Of a stretch of 19,696 nucleotides of DNA, positions 7,572 to 14,753 are shown piece after piece. The notes under the pieces are model-generated. The model did no database searches, was not told where the DNA came from, and worked only from the letters and a program-made list of their open reading frames with translations. The first letter of the stretch is position 1; every line of letters begins with the position of its first letter. Source of the stretch: an uncultured Muribaculaceae bacterium (GTDB lineage: Bacteria; Bacteroidota; Bacteroidia; Bacteroidales; Muribaculaceae); NCBI GenBank assembly GCA_910577465.1, contig CAJTMM010000038.1, forward strand, positions 1 to 19,696. The letters are read 5' to 3'. The translations under genes were made by a program, and so were the position numbers.

Positions 7572-8864
7572 ATGAAATTATGGAGCAAAGGCTTCGAGCC
7601 TAATAAAATGATAGAGGTATTTACCGTGGGCAATGACCGTGAACTTGATATGAGGTTGGCACGGTATGATGTGCAGGGCTCGCTTGCCCATATAAAGATG
7701 CTTGAGAGCATAGGTCTGCTTACCGCCGATGAACTGGAAGTGCTGACGGGCGGGCTGAATGATATCGCGGAGATGATAGACCGCGGGGAGTTCCGTATAG
7801 AACCGGGTGTGGAGGATGTGCATTCGCAGGTGGAATTTATCTTGACACAACGGTTGGGGGATGTGGGCAAAAAGATTCATTCGGGCCGTTCGCGCAATGA
7901 CCAGGTGCTGGTGGACTTGAAGCTGTTCATGCGCGATGAGTTGCGAAATATAGCCGTTGCAGCGTCACGTCTATTTGAAAAATTCCAGGAATTGAGCGAG
8001 CGGTATAAAGATGTGTTGATGCCCGGGTACACGCACCTGCAGGTGGCGATGCCATCGTCGTTCGGATTGTGGTTTGGCGCCTATGCCGAGTCGTTGGTGG
8101 ATGATATGCAGATACTTGCGGCGGCTTACGATATAGCCAATCAGAATCCGCTCGGGTCCGCCGCCGGGTATGGTTCGTCATTTCCACTTGACCGGACGAT
8201 GACCACACGCGAACTTGGTTTCGCCACCATGCATTACAATGTAGTCGCCGCACAGATGAGCCGTGGCAAGACAGAACGTGCCGCAGCGATGGCGATAGGG
8301 GCTATCGCTTCCACGGTGGGGCATTTTGCCATGGATGTGTGTATGTATATGTGTCAGAATTACGGTTTTGTCTCATTCCCGGATGAGTTTACGACCGGTT
8401 CGAGCATAATGCCGCACAAGAAGAACCCAGATGTGTTCGAGATAATGCGCGGAAAGTGCAACCGATTGCAATCGGTTGCAAATGAGGTGGCTATGCTTCT
8501 CGCTAACCTGCCATTGGGGTATAACCGGGACTTGCAGCTGCTGAAGGATATCATATTTCCGGCGACTACGGAGATGGTGCAGTGTATGGATATGTGCGCG
8601 TTTATGCTCCACCATATAATAGTGAACCGCGACATAATAGTTGATGAAAAGTATGATTACCTGTTTACGGTGGAGGATGTGAACCGGCTTGCGCTGTCGG
8701 GCGTGCCGTTCAGGGAGGCGTACAAGCGTGTGGGGATGCAGGTGCAACGCGGCGAGTATAAGCCTACGCGTGAGGTGCATCATACGCATGAGGGTAGCAT
8801 AGGCAATCTGTGCAATGCCGAGATAAAGCTGAAAATGCAGCAGGTTTTGGACAGAATTATTTGA
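7572..8864 (+). CDS. argH: Argininosuccinate lyase
   Basis: A 430-residue member of the fumarase/aspartase superfamily that splits argininosuccinate into arginine and fumarate, the last pathway step. The signature loop GSSIMPHKKNP is at residues 276-286 and contains the catalytic serine. A second conserved stretch, SGRSRNDQV, lies in the N-terminal third, and TRGYTHLQ-like MPGYTHLQVAMP follows. The protein is slightly shorter than the usual 445-460 residues. It closes the arginine cluster. No terminator hairpin is visible in the 81 nt before hppA, so read-through is possible. Confidence 0.96.
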   Translation: MKLWSKGFEPNKMIEVFTVGNDRELDMRLARYDVQGSLAHIKMLESIGLLTADELEVLTGGLNDIAEMIDRGEFRIEPGVEDVHSQVEFILTQRLGDVGKKIHSGRSRNDQVLVDLKLFMRDELRNIAVAASRLFEKFQELSERYKDVLMPGYTHLQVAMPSSFGLWFGAYAESLVDDMQILAAAYDIANQNPLGSAAGYGSSFPLDRTMTTRELGFATMHYNVVAAQMSRGKTERAAAMAIGAIASTVGHFAMDVCMYMCQNYGFVSFPDEFTTGSSIMPHKKNPDVFEIMRGKCNRLQSVANEVAMLLANLPLGYNRDLQLLKDIIFPATTEMVQCMDMCAFMLHHIIVNRDIIVDEKYDYLFTVEDVNRLALSGVPFREAYKRVGMQVQRGEYKPTREVHHTHEGSIGNLCNAEIKLKMQQVLDRII

Positions 8865-8893
8865 TATGTTGTCACGATTTGGGAAATAATGGT

Positions 8894-8901
8894 TAAATTT
8901 G
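8894..8901 (+). promoter_or_regulatory. Putative promoter -7 element of hppA
   Basis: TAAATTTG matches TAnnTTTG and lies 44 bp before the hppA start. The best -33 candidate is GTTG at 8868-8871, 22 bp upstream, slightly long. A 6-bp inverted repeat, GGTTAA at 8891-8896 and TTAACC at 8918-8923, overlaps the element and could be an operator. In such AT-rich DNA it could also be chance. Confidence 0.45.
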
Positions 8902-8945
8902 AGACAGAATTTAATTATTAACCCTTAAATCGTTTCAACTTTTTT

Positions 8946-11189
8946 ATGGAAGACAGTTTGTTCTGGTTGGTGCCGGCATCGTCGGTGGTGGCACTTCTTC
9001 TGGCATGGTTTTTCTACCGTCAGATGAAAGGTGAGAGCGAAGGCACACCTCTGATGCAGAAAATAGCCTCGCACGTACGCAAAGGTGCCATGTCGTACCT
9101 CAAACAGCAGTACAAGATAGTAACTATCGTATTTGTATTTCTGGTGATTTTGTTTGCCATCATGGCCTATGGTTTTGGTGTGCAGAACCAGTGGGTGCCG
9201 GTGGCATTCCTAACGGGAGGTTTTTTCAGCGGTCTTGCCGGATATCTTGGCATGAAGACGGCTACCAATGCGTCGGCGCGTACAGCTAATGCTGCCCGCA
9301 GCTCGCTCAACGCCGGTCTGCGTGTAGCTTTCCGTTCGGGTGCCGTGATGGGATTGGTGGTAGTAGGCCTTGGGCTGTTTGACATATCATTCTGGTATCT
9401 GCTGCTAAACTGGCTTGTGGATCTGGAGGGTACTCAGAAACTGAGCATGATAACCACCACTATGCTGACATTCGGTATGGGTGCGAGCACACAGGCATTG
9501 TTTGCACGTGTGGGCGGCGGTATCTATACCAAGGCTGCCGATGTGGGTGCCGACTTGGTGGGCAAGGTGGAAGCCGGAATTCCCGAGGATGACCCCCGCA
9601 ACCCTGCTACCATAGCTGATAATGTGGGTGATAATGTAGGTGATGTCGCCGGTATGGGCGCTGACCTTTATGAGTCGTATTGCGGTTCGATACTTGCGAC
9701 CGCCGCGTTGGGCGCAGCTGCCGGTGCAGTAGGTTTCTTGAGCGAAGAAGCGGGTTCAGTGGCGTTGCAGACCAAGGCCATCATGGCTCCGATGCTGATA
9801 GCCGCTGTAGGCATATTGCTGTCGATCATCGGTATATTTGCCGTAAAGACCAAGGAGAATGCCACAATGAAGAATCTTCTCGGCGCTCTTGCCATGGGTA
9901 CGAATCTAAGCTCGGTGCTGATAGTCGGCGCCACGTTCCTGATACTTTGGGTTTTGGCTATCCCTAATTGGATCAATCTCTCGCTTGCCGTGGTTGTAGG
10001 TCTGGTCGTAGGAATTGTTATAGGACGTGCCACCGAATATTATACCTCACAATCTTATAAACCGACCAAGAAACTGGCTGAAAGCGGTCAGACGGGTCCG
10101 GCTACCGTGATTATATCGGGTGTGGGATTGGGTATGATTTCGACTGCGGTACCCGTGATAGCTGTGGTGTGCGGTATAATTCTTTCTTATTGGCTGGCTT
10201 CAGGGTTTGATTTCGCCAACATTTCGTGGGGTCTCTACGGCATAGGTATAGCTGCCGTGGGTATGCTCTCGACGCTCGGTATCACTCTTGCCACTGATGC
10301 TTACGGCCCTATCGCTGACAATGCGGGTGGTAATGCAGAGATGAGCGGTCTCGGTGAGGCTGTGCGCAAACGCACCGACGCGCTCGATTCACTTGGTAAC
10401 ACCACTGCCGCTACGGGCAAGGGGTTTGCTATCGGTTCGGCAGCATTGACCGGTCTTGCGCTTTTGGCATCGTATATCGAGGAAATCCGTATGGGATTGC
10501 ATCATATCGGTAAGGAGTTCATACAGGTCGGCACTACAATCGACCCTGTGAGCATGTCGGAGATTCCTAATAATGTGGCGGTATCTACGGCTACGTTCCG
10601 TGATTTCATGATAGCATACGATGTGAATCTGATGAATCCGATGGTATTGTCCGGTATGTTTATCGGTGCCATGATGGCTTTCCTGTTCTGCGGATTGACT
10701 ATGAATGCCGTAGGACGCGCCGCTTCGCACATGGTAGAGGAGGTGCGCCGTCAGTTCCGGACTATCAAAGGTATATTGACCGGAGAGGCTGAGCCTGATT
10801 ACGCGCGTTGCGTGCAGATATCCACCAAGGGAGCACAGAGAGAAATGGTATTCCCGTCGTTGTTGGCGATTGTTGTCCCGATTTTGGTGGGTCTGATATT
10901 CGGTGTTCCGGGTGTGGTAGGTCTGCTCGTCGGCGGTCTGTCGGCGGGTTTCGTGCTCGCAGTGTTCATGGCTAATGCCGGCGGTGCATGGGATAATGCC
11001 AAGAAATATATTGAAGAGGGCAACTATGGCGGCAAAGGCAGTGATGTGCATAAGGCTACCGTGGTTGGTGATACCGTTGGTGACCCATTCAAGGATACTT
11101 CCGGACCGAGCCTTAATATATTGATCAAGCTTATGTCGATGGTGGCTATTGTAATGGCAGGTCTGACAGTAAGCTGGAGCTTGTTCTGA
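8946..11189 (+). CDS. hppA: Membrane-bound ion-translocating pyrophosphatase, predicted K+-dependent Na+/H+ type
   Basis: A 747-residue, roughly 16-helix inner-membrane pump that hydrolyses pyrophosphate and exports cations. The core substrate/Mg site runs from GGGIYTKAADVGADLVGK (190-207) through DDPRNPATIADNVGDNVGD (215-233). The gate glutamate E243 in ADLYESY is at the position used by Na+-transporting members. GNTTAATGKG has Ala at 488 and Gly at 491, the pattern of K+-dependent enzymes; independent ones have Lys at the first of these. T90, F94 and D146 match the residues reported for the dual Na+,H+ pumps of Bacteroides. The fourth, a Met at 176 there, is probably M178 here. It could recover energy from pyrophosphate released by ArgG and other biosynthesis. 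It has a -7 element of its own and a strong terminator. Confidence 0.96.
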   Translation: MEDSLFWLVPASSVVALLLAWFFYRQMKGESEGTPLMQKIASHVRKGAMSYLKQQYKIVTIVFVFLVILFAIMAYGFGVQNQWVPVAFLTGGFFSGLAGYLGMKTATNASARTANAARSSLNAGLRVAFRSGAVMGLVVVGLGLFDISFWYLLLNWLVDLEGTQKLSMITTTMLTFGMGASTQALFARVGGGIYTKAADVGADLVGKVEAGIPEDDPRNPATIADNVGDNVGDVAGMGADLYESYCGSILATAALGAAAGAVGFLSEEAGSVALQTKAIMAPMLIAAVGILLSIIGIFAVKTKENATMKNLLGALAMGTNLSSVLIVGATFLILWVLAIPNWINLSLAVVVGLVVGIVIGRATEYYTSQSYKPTKKLAESGQTGPATVIISGVGLGMISTAVPVIAVVCGIILSYWLASGFDFANISWGLYGIGIAAVGMLSTLGITLATDAYGPIADNAGGNAEMSGLGEAVRKRTDALDSLGNTTAATGKGFAIGSAALTGLALLASYIEEIRMGLHHIGKEFIQVGTTIDPVSMSEIPNNVAVSTATFRDFMIAYDVNLMNPMVLSGMFIGAMMAFLFCGLTMNAVGRAASHMVEEVRRQFRTIKGILTGEAEPDYARCVQISTKGAQREMVFPSLLAIVVPILVGLIFGVPGVVGLLVGGLSAGFVLAVFMANAGGAWDNAKKYIEEGNYGGKGSDVHKATVVGDTVGDPFKDTSGPSLNILIKLMSMVAIVMAGLTVSWSLF

Positions 11190-11214
11190 TATAGAATCGG
11201 ATAACTGTAAAAAG

Positions 11215-11253
11215 GACGTGCCTGAGCTTTTGAGTTTAGGCACGTCACTTTTT
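11215..11253. terminator. Bidirectional terminator between hppA and the lipoprotein gene
   Basis: GACGTGCCT at 11215-11223 pairs perfectly with AGGCACGTC at 11238-11246. T5 follows at 11249-11253 on the plus strand and A5 precedes at 11209-11213, so the hairpin can stop transcription from both directions. It lies between the stops of the convergent genes hppA and the lipoprotein. Confidence 0.8.
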
Positions 11254-11274
11254 ATGGTTTTGGATGGATGGTTG

Positions 11275-11676
11275 CTATTCGTCGGTGCCTAAGGTGGCTG
11301 CTTGCATGGCTTGGAGGAGGGGATAGTTCGGTAATGATGATAGCGAAGCACCGGATTCCATGTACCATTGCATTACAGGTGCCATTTTTTCGAAAAATGG
11401 TGTCCAATCAGGATTGTCGGCATTCATCATCCGGTGCCAATATGTTTCGGATGATGCGCGGCAAAATTCCGTTTTTTGAGAATCGTCGGCAGTGGTGTAA
11501 TAATCGATATAGTCGCCGATGATATCATTTGCCTTGGTGGGGTCTCCATCTTTGAGCGCCGACATGGATCGGTACATCATCTCCTGTCCGTCGACAGTAG
11601 GATTTTCACCGATGGAATTAGCTGCACAGCTTGCTAAAATAAGCGAGCATAACACGGAAAGAATGAATTTAGCCAT
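11275..11676 (-). CDS. Small putative lipoprotein of unknown function
   Basis: A 133-residue protein that I do not recognise. The N terminus is a signal peptide with hydrophobic residues 4-14 and a lipobox LASC at 14-17, so signal peptidase II would leave C17 lipidated. The mature part is about 117 residues and acidic, and looks helical, with many Met, Tyr and Trp (YWHRMMNADNPDWTPFF). No catalytic motif is evident. There is no acidic run just after the cysteine like the surface-export signal of some Bacteroidota lipoproteins, so a periplasm-facing location is more likely. It lies 161 bp downstream of nfo with its own -7-like element, and converges on hppA. Confidence 0.75.
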   Translation of the reverse strand: MAKFILSVLCSLILASCAANSIGENPTVDGQEMMYRSMSALKDGDPTKANDIIGDYIDYYTTADDSQKTEFCRASSETYWHRMMNADNPDWTPFFEKMAPVMQWYMESGASLSSLPNYPLLQAMQAATLGTDE

Positions 11677-11742
11677 AGTTTGAGGTTTAAAATTATAAAG
11701 GGGTGTATTTGTTAGTTGATATTACGGGTGATGCATTTCCGG

Positions 11743-11750
11743 CAAAAGTA
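11743..11750 (-). promoter_or_regulatory. Putative promoter -7 element of the lipoprotein gene
   Basis: On the minus strand this reads TACTTTTG, a TAnnTTTG match about 66 bp before the lipoprotein start codon. No clear -33 box is seen at 19-21 bp. A run of eight C lies further upstream of it, at 11784-11791. Confidence 0.4.
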
Positions 11751-11837
11751 GCAAAAAGCAATTAATTGTAACGTCAGATTTTACCCCCCCCATTATTTAA
11801 CCAACATTAACATGGCGTTATGCGTTTTGGGGCTTGG

Positions 11838-12680
11838 CTATTTGATGAGGGAGTAGAGCCAGGCGATTTCTTGGGACCAGAGGGATTCGTCGGGGGTCTC
11901 GAGGATTAGTGGGATGTTGTCCATGTGGGGGTCGTTCATCAGCATCGGGAAAAAGTCGGAGCCAATCATGCCTTTGCCTAATGATTCATGACGGTCGACG
12001 CGCGATGCCAATCCTTTCTTGGTGTCGTTGATGTGCATGGCACTGAAGTATTGCCAGCCTATCAAATCTTCAAATTCCTGCCAGGCTTTTTCGTAACCGG
12101 CAGGTGTGGAGAGGTCGTAACCTGCCGCGAATGCATGGCAGGTATCGATACATACGCCTACGCGTTCCTTGTCATCGATGCCGTCGATGATGCGGGCAAT
12201 CTGACTGAAGCTGAAGCCGAGGTTGGAGCCTTGGCCTGCCGTATTCTCAATGACGGCTTTTACGCCTAAGGTTTGCTGTAGGGTGATGTTGATGGATTCG
12301 GCTATGCGGTCGAGACAGTCATTGATTTCAATTTTGTTGAGGTGGCTGCCGGGATGGAAATTGAGCAGCGTGAGCCCAAGTTGCTCGCATCGTTGCATTT
12401 CGTCAAGAAAAGCCTTGCGGGATTTCTCCAAACCTTCGGGGTCGGGTGAGCCAAGGTTTATAAGATAGCTGTCGTGTGGTAATATCTGTTGCGGCGAGTA
12501 TCCGTATAGTTTACAGTTGTCCTTAAATTTCTGTGCCTCTTTTTCGGTAATTGCCGAGGATTGCCACCGCGACGGATTGCGGGTGAATAGCGCGAATGCG
12601 CGTGCTCCTATCTCGTGAGCGTTGACCGGTGCCTGGCTTACGCCTTTCTGTGCTGATACGTGTGCTCCTATGAATTTCAT
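11838..12680 (-). CDS. nfo: Endonuclease IV (AP endonuclease)
   Basis: A 280-residue TIM-barrel enzyme of base excision repair. It cuts DNA 5' of abasic sites using three zinc ions. All nine metal ligands of the Escherichia coli enzyme are present, and at identical residue numbers: H69, H109, E145, D179, H182, H216, D229, H231 and E261. The length is close to the E. coli protein (285), so the ATG at 12678-12680 is secure. The gene diverges from udk across 168 bp. No terminator hairpin is obvious after its TAG. A minus-strand -7 element at 12730-12737 is the likely promoter. Confidence 0.97.
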   Translation of the reverse strand: MKFIGAHVSAQKGVSQAPVNAHEIGARAFALFTRNPSRWQSSAITEKEAQKFKDNCKLYGYSPQQILPHDSYLINLGSPDPEGLEKSRKAFLDEMQRCEQLGLTLLNFHPGSHLNKIEINDCLDRIAESINITLQQTLGVKAVIENTAGQGSNLGFSFSQIARIIDGIDDKERVGVCIDTCHAFAAGYDLSTPAGYEKAWQEFEDLIGWQYFSAMHINDTKKGLASRVDRHESLGKGMIGSDFFPMLMNDPHMDNIPLILETPDESLWSQEIAWLYSLIK

Positions 12681-12729
12681 TTGTCAAATATTTTGTGCTA
12701 ATTATTAATGCTGTTAAATGAGTTCATTA

Positions 12730-12737
12730 CAAAACTA
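12730..12737 (-). promoter_or_regulatory. Putative promoter -7 element of nfo
   Basis: Read on the minus strand this is TAGTTTTG, a TAnnTTTG match about 50 bp before the nfo start. A -33 TTTG at the expected distance is not evident. Confidence 0.4.
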
Positions 12738-12787
12738 ACGAAAAAAATGGACTTGGCGTAATGCCTCGGGCAAAAATCGGACACTTA

Positions 12788-12819
12788 TTTCCAAGTTATT
12801 TCAAAAGTGATTATCTTTG
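12788..12819 (+). promoter_or_regulatory. Putative promoter of udk-lptB
   Basis: The -7 element TATCTTTG at 12812-12819 matches TAnnTTTG. TTTC at 12788-12791, 20 bp upstream, is one base from the -33 consensus TTTG. The -7 element lies over a possible GTG start at 12807, which supports the downstream ATG at 12849 as the real start of udk. Confidence 0.55.
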
Positions 12820-12848
12820 CGTGTATAAACGATAAAAAAAGATTCCAC

Positions 12849-13475
12849 ATGCTCATAATCGGAATAGCCGGAGGTACCGGTTCGGGGAAGACTACAGTGG
12901 TCAATAAAATAATCAACAGCTTGCCTGCCGGTGAAGTTGCCGTGTTGCCTCAGGATTCTTATTACAAGGATTCGAGCCATATACCGCCGGAGGAACGCAG
13001 TAAAATTAATTTTGATGAGCCTGCGGCTATAGAATGGTCGCTTCTTGTGGAGCAGCTTAAAGCCCTGAAGGAGGGTAAGACCATAGAGGTGCCCACGTAT
13101 TCTTATCTGACATGTACGCGTCAGGAGGCTACGGTGACCGTGGAGCCGCGTGATGTGGTGATAGTGGAGGGCATATTGGTGCTCAATGACCCGGTGCTGC
13201 GTTCGATGATGGATGTGAGGGTGTTTGTCGATGCTGATGCTGACGATCGCCTGATTCGTGTCATAGCCCGCGATTGTGTGGAGCGTGGCCGCACTCCTAT
13301 GACGGTGATAAACCGGTATCAGGATGTGCTAAAACCTATGCACTCCATGTACATAGAGCCTTCGAAGCGTTTCGCCGATCTTATAGTGCCCCAGGGCGGT
13401 AACAATACCGTGGCTATAAACCTGCTTACAGATTATATAGAAGCCCGTTTGCGCAAGGCGCACTCCAAGGCGTAG
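12849..13475 (+). CDS. udk: Uridine/cytidine kinase
   Basis: A 208-residue P-loop kinase of pyrimidine salvage that phosphorylates uridine and cytidine to their monophosphates. The Walker A loop GGTGSGKT is at residues 8-15. It is followed by LPQDSYYKD and NFDEPAAIEW, the nucleoside-binding region, then by VEPRDVVIVEGILVL and the lid segment RDCVERGRT. Length agrees with bacterial Udk (about 210). I start at ATG 12849, because the longer GTG 12807 form would begin inside the promoter. The stop is 13 nt before the first lptB start, so the two genes probably form one transcript. Confidence 0.94.
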   Translation: MLIIGIAGGTGSGKTTVVNKIINSLPAGEVAVLPQDSYYKDSSHIPPEERSKINFDEPAAIEWSLLVEQLKALKEGKTIEVPTYSYLTCTRQEATVTVEPRDVVIVEGILVLNDPVLRSMMDVRVFVDADADDRLIRVIARDCVERGRTPMTVINRYQDVLKPMHSMYIEPSKRFADLIVPQGGNNTVAINLLTDYIEARLRKAHSKA

Positions 13476-13488
13476 AACTTAATACGGG

Positions 13489-14307
13489 ATGTATATTATG
13501 GAGGATATCAATTCACGTGACAAGGAGTCAATGCCGGATGTGGCGATTCCTACCGGTACGGATGAAAAAATGGTGCTACGCACCGATAATCTGGTTAAGA
13601 AGTACCGTCAACGTACGGTGGTGAATCATGTGTCGATAAATGTGACGCAGGGTGAGATCGTGGGGTTGCTTGGCCCTAACGGTGCCGGCAAGACCACTAC
13701 ATTCTATATGACGGTGGGGTTGATTACCCCCAATGAGGGACAGATATTCCTCAATGACCTGAATATAACGAAGTATCCGGTGTACAAACGTGCGCAGAAC
13801 GGTATAGGTTATCTTGCCCAGGAGCCTTCGGTGTTCCGTAAGATGACGGTAGAGGATAACATACGGTCGGTGCTTGAAATGACTGATACTTCAAAGGAAT
13901 ACCAACGCGAGAAGCTGGAGACGCTTATCGATGAGTTCAGTCTGCAACATGTGCGCAAGAACCTCGGCGACCGTTTGTCGGGCGGGGAACGCCGCCGTAC
14001 GGAGATAGCCCGCTGCCTTGCGATTAATCCTAAGTTTATAATGCTTGATGAGCCGTTTGCGGGGGTTGACCCTATCGCTGTGGAGGATATTCAGAAGGTG
14101 GTGCATAAGCTTAAGGAGAAGAATATAGGCATATTGATTACCGACCACAATGCTAATGAGACGCTGAATATTACGGATCGTGCCTATCTGCTGTTTGACG
14201 GAAAGATTTTGTTTCAAGGTACGTCGGAGGAGTTGGCTGAGAATCCTGTGGTGCGTGAGAAGTATCTCGGACGCGGATTCATGTTCAATCGTAAGAAATT
14301 TGATTGA
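13489..14307 (+). CDS. lptB: ATPase LptB of the lipopolysaccharide exporter
   Basis: A 272-residue ABC ATPase, the nucleotide-binding subunit of the LptB2FG complex. That complex extracts lipopolysaccharide from the inner membrane and pushes it onto the Lpt bridge. Walker A GPNGAGKTT is at residues 62-70, the signature LSGGERRR starts at 163, and Walker B MLDEPFAG is at 185-192 with catalytic E188. The H-loop histidine is in ITDHN. The C terminus (EKYLGRGFMFNRKKF) is typical of the LptB-type proteins I know from Bacteroidota. The first 25-30 residues are an acidic extension beyond the usual start. ATG 13498 or 13570 are alternatives, and the last gives a canonical-length protein. No lptF, lptG or lptC is in the window. 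Confidence 0.88.
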   Translation: MYIMEDINSRDKESMPDVAIPTGTDEKMVLRTDNLVKKYRQRTVVNHVSINVTQGEIVGLLGPNGAGKTTTFYMTVGLITPNEGQIFLNDLNITKYPVYKRAQNGIGYLAQEPSVFRKMTVEDNIRSVLEMTDTSKEYQREKLETLIDEFSLQHVRKNLGDRLSGGERRRTEIARCLAINPKFIMLDEPFAGVDPIAVEDIQKVVHKLKEKNIGILITDHNANETLNITDRAYLLFDGKILFQGTSEELAENPVVREKYLGRGFMFNRKKFD

Positions 14308-14312
14308 GTCGT

Positions 14313-14337
14313 AGCTGTGTTTTGCAGGCTTGTTTTT
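14313..14337 (+). terminator. Weak possible terminator after lptB
   Basis: AGCTG at 14313-14317 can pair with CAGGCT at 14325-14330, with one bulged G, and is followed by TGTTTTT. The stem is short, so this is only a candidate end for the udk-lptB transcript. Confidence 0.3.
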
Positions 14338-14705
14338 CGGTCTCGTGTGTTACAATTATGTGTCCAAAATTAAGTTAAATTTTTATTGCACGCTTGTTTG
14401 GCGATTGTGCAATTTGTTTTGGTAATCTGTTGTAATATAGTTGGTTTTGTTGTGGTGCTAAGTGTGTGATGTCGATTTGTTAAATTTTGGCGACTAAATT
14501 TTGCTATAATTAACTAAAATACACACTTTGCGGTTGCTTATATCCCATTTTGGGCTGCTTTAAATAGGGGGGGAGGGCTATTCTCATAAAATCAGGGCAG
14601 AGATAGTCGGTGTTTTTGTTTACAAAAATTAAGTTTTAGGCGTGTATGTGGTGCGATTGATTGCGATATACGTGTATTTATAGGGGAGATGTTTGGTGGT
14701 GGCGG

Positions 14706-14736
14706 TTGCGACATTGGATGCTATGGCGTAAATTTG
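14706..14736 (+). promoter_or_regulatory. Putative promoter of the NlpC/P60 gene
   Basis: The -7 element TAAATTTG is at 14729-14736, with TTG of a -33 box at 14706-14708, 20 bp away. The predicted transcription start would be about 10 nt before ATG 14754, so the leader would be very short or nearly absent. Confidence 0.5.
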
Positions 14737-14753
14737 CATAAACCAAATCTGCA

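Larger units (their letters stand above)
14308..14753. other. AT-rich intergenic region upstream of the NlpC/P60 gene
   Basis: 446 bp without a supported gene. It holds a weak hairpin next to lptB (14313-14337) and an inverted repeat ATTGCAC/GTGCAAT at 14385-14391 and 14407-14413. A direct repeat TAAATTTTG lies at 14481-14489 and 14495-14503, spaced 14 bp, and a run of seven G is at 14567-14573. A 22-codon ORF at 14689-14757 is noted separately, and the promoter of the next gene is at the end. Much of it is AT-rich with T runs, and no RNA gene was recognised. Confidence 0.5.

Noticed and set aside
10389..11243. A 284-codon open frame on the minus strand
   Set aside because: Antisense to the 3' part of hppA and running through its terminator hairpin; His/Gln-rich with no family pattern.
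11268..11522. An 84-codon plus-strand frame opposite the lipoprotein gene
   Set aside because: The minus-strand frame has a signal peptide and lipobox, while the plus-strand frame has no such feature and no promoter.
12807..12848. GTG start giving udk a 14-residue extension
   Set aside because: The -7 element TATCTTTG lies within this extension, and the P-loop kinase fold begins at ATG 12849.
14385..14413. Inverted repeat ATTGCAC/GTGCAAT as an RNA gene or main terminator
   Set aside because: Only 7 pairs with a 15-nt loop and no clean T run after it. It is mentioned in the intergenic entry but not called.
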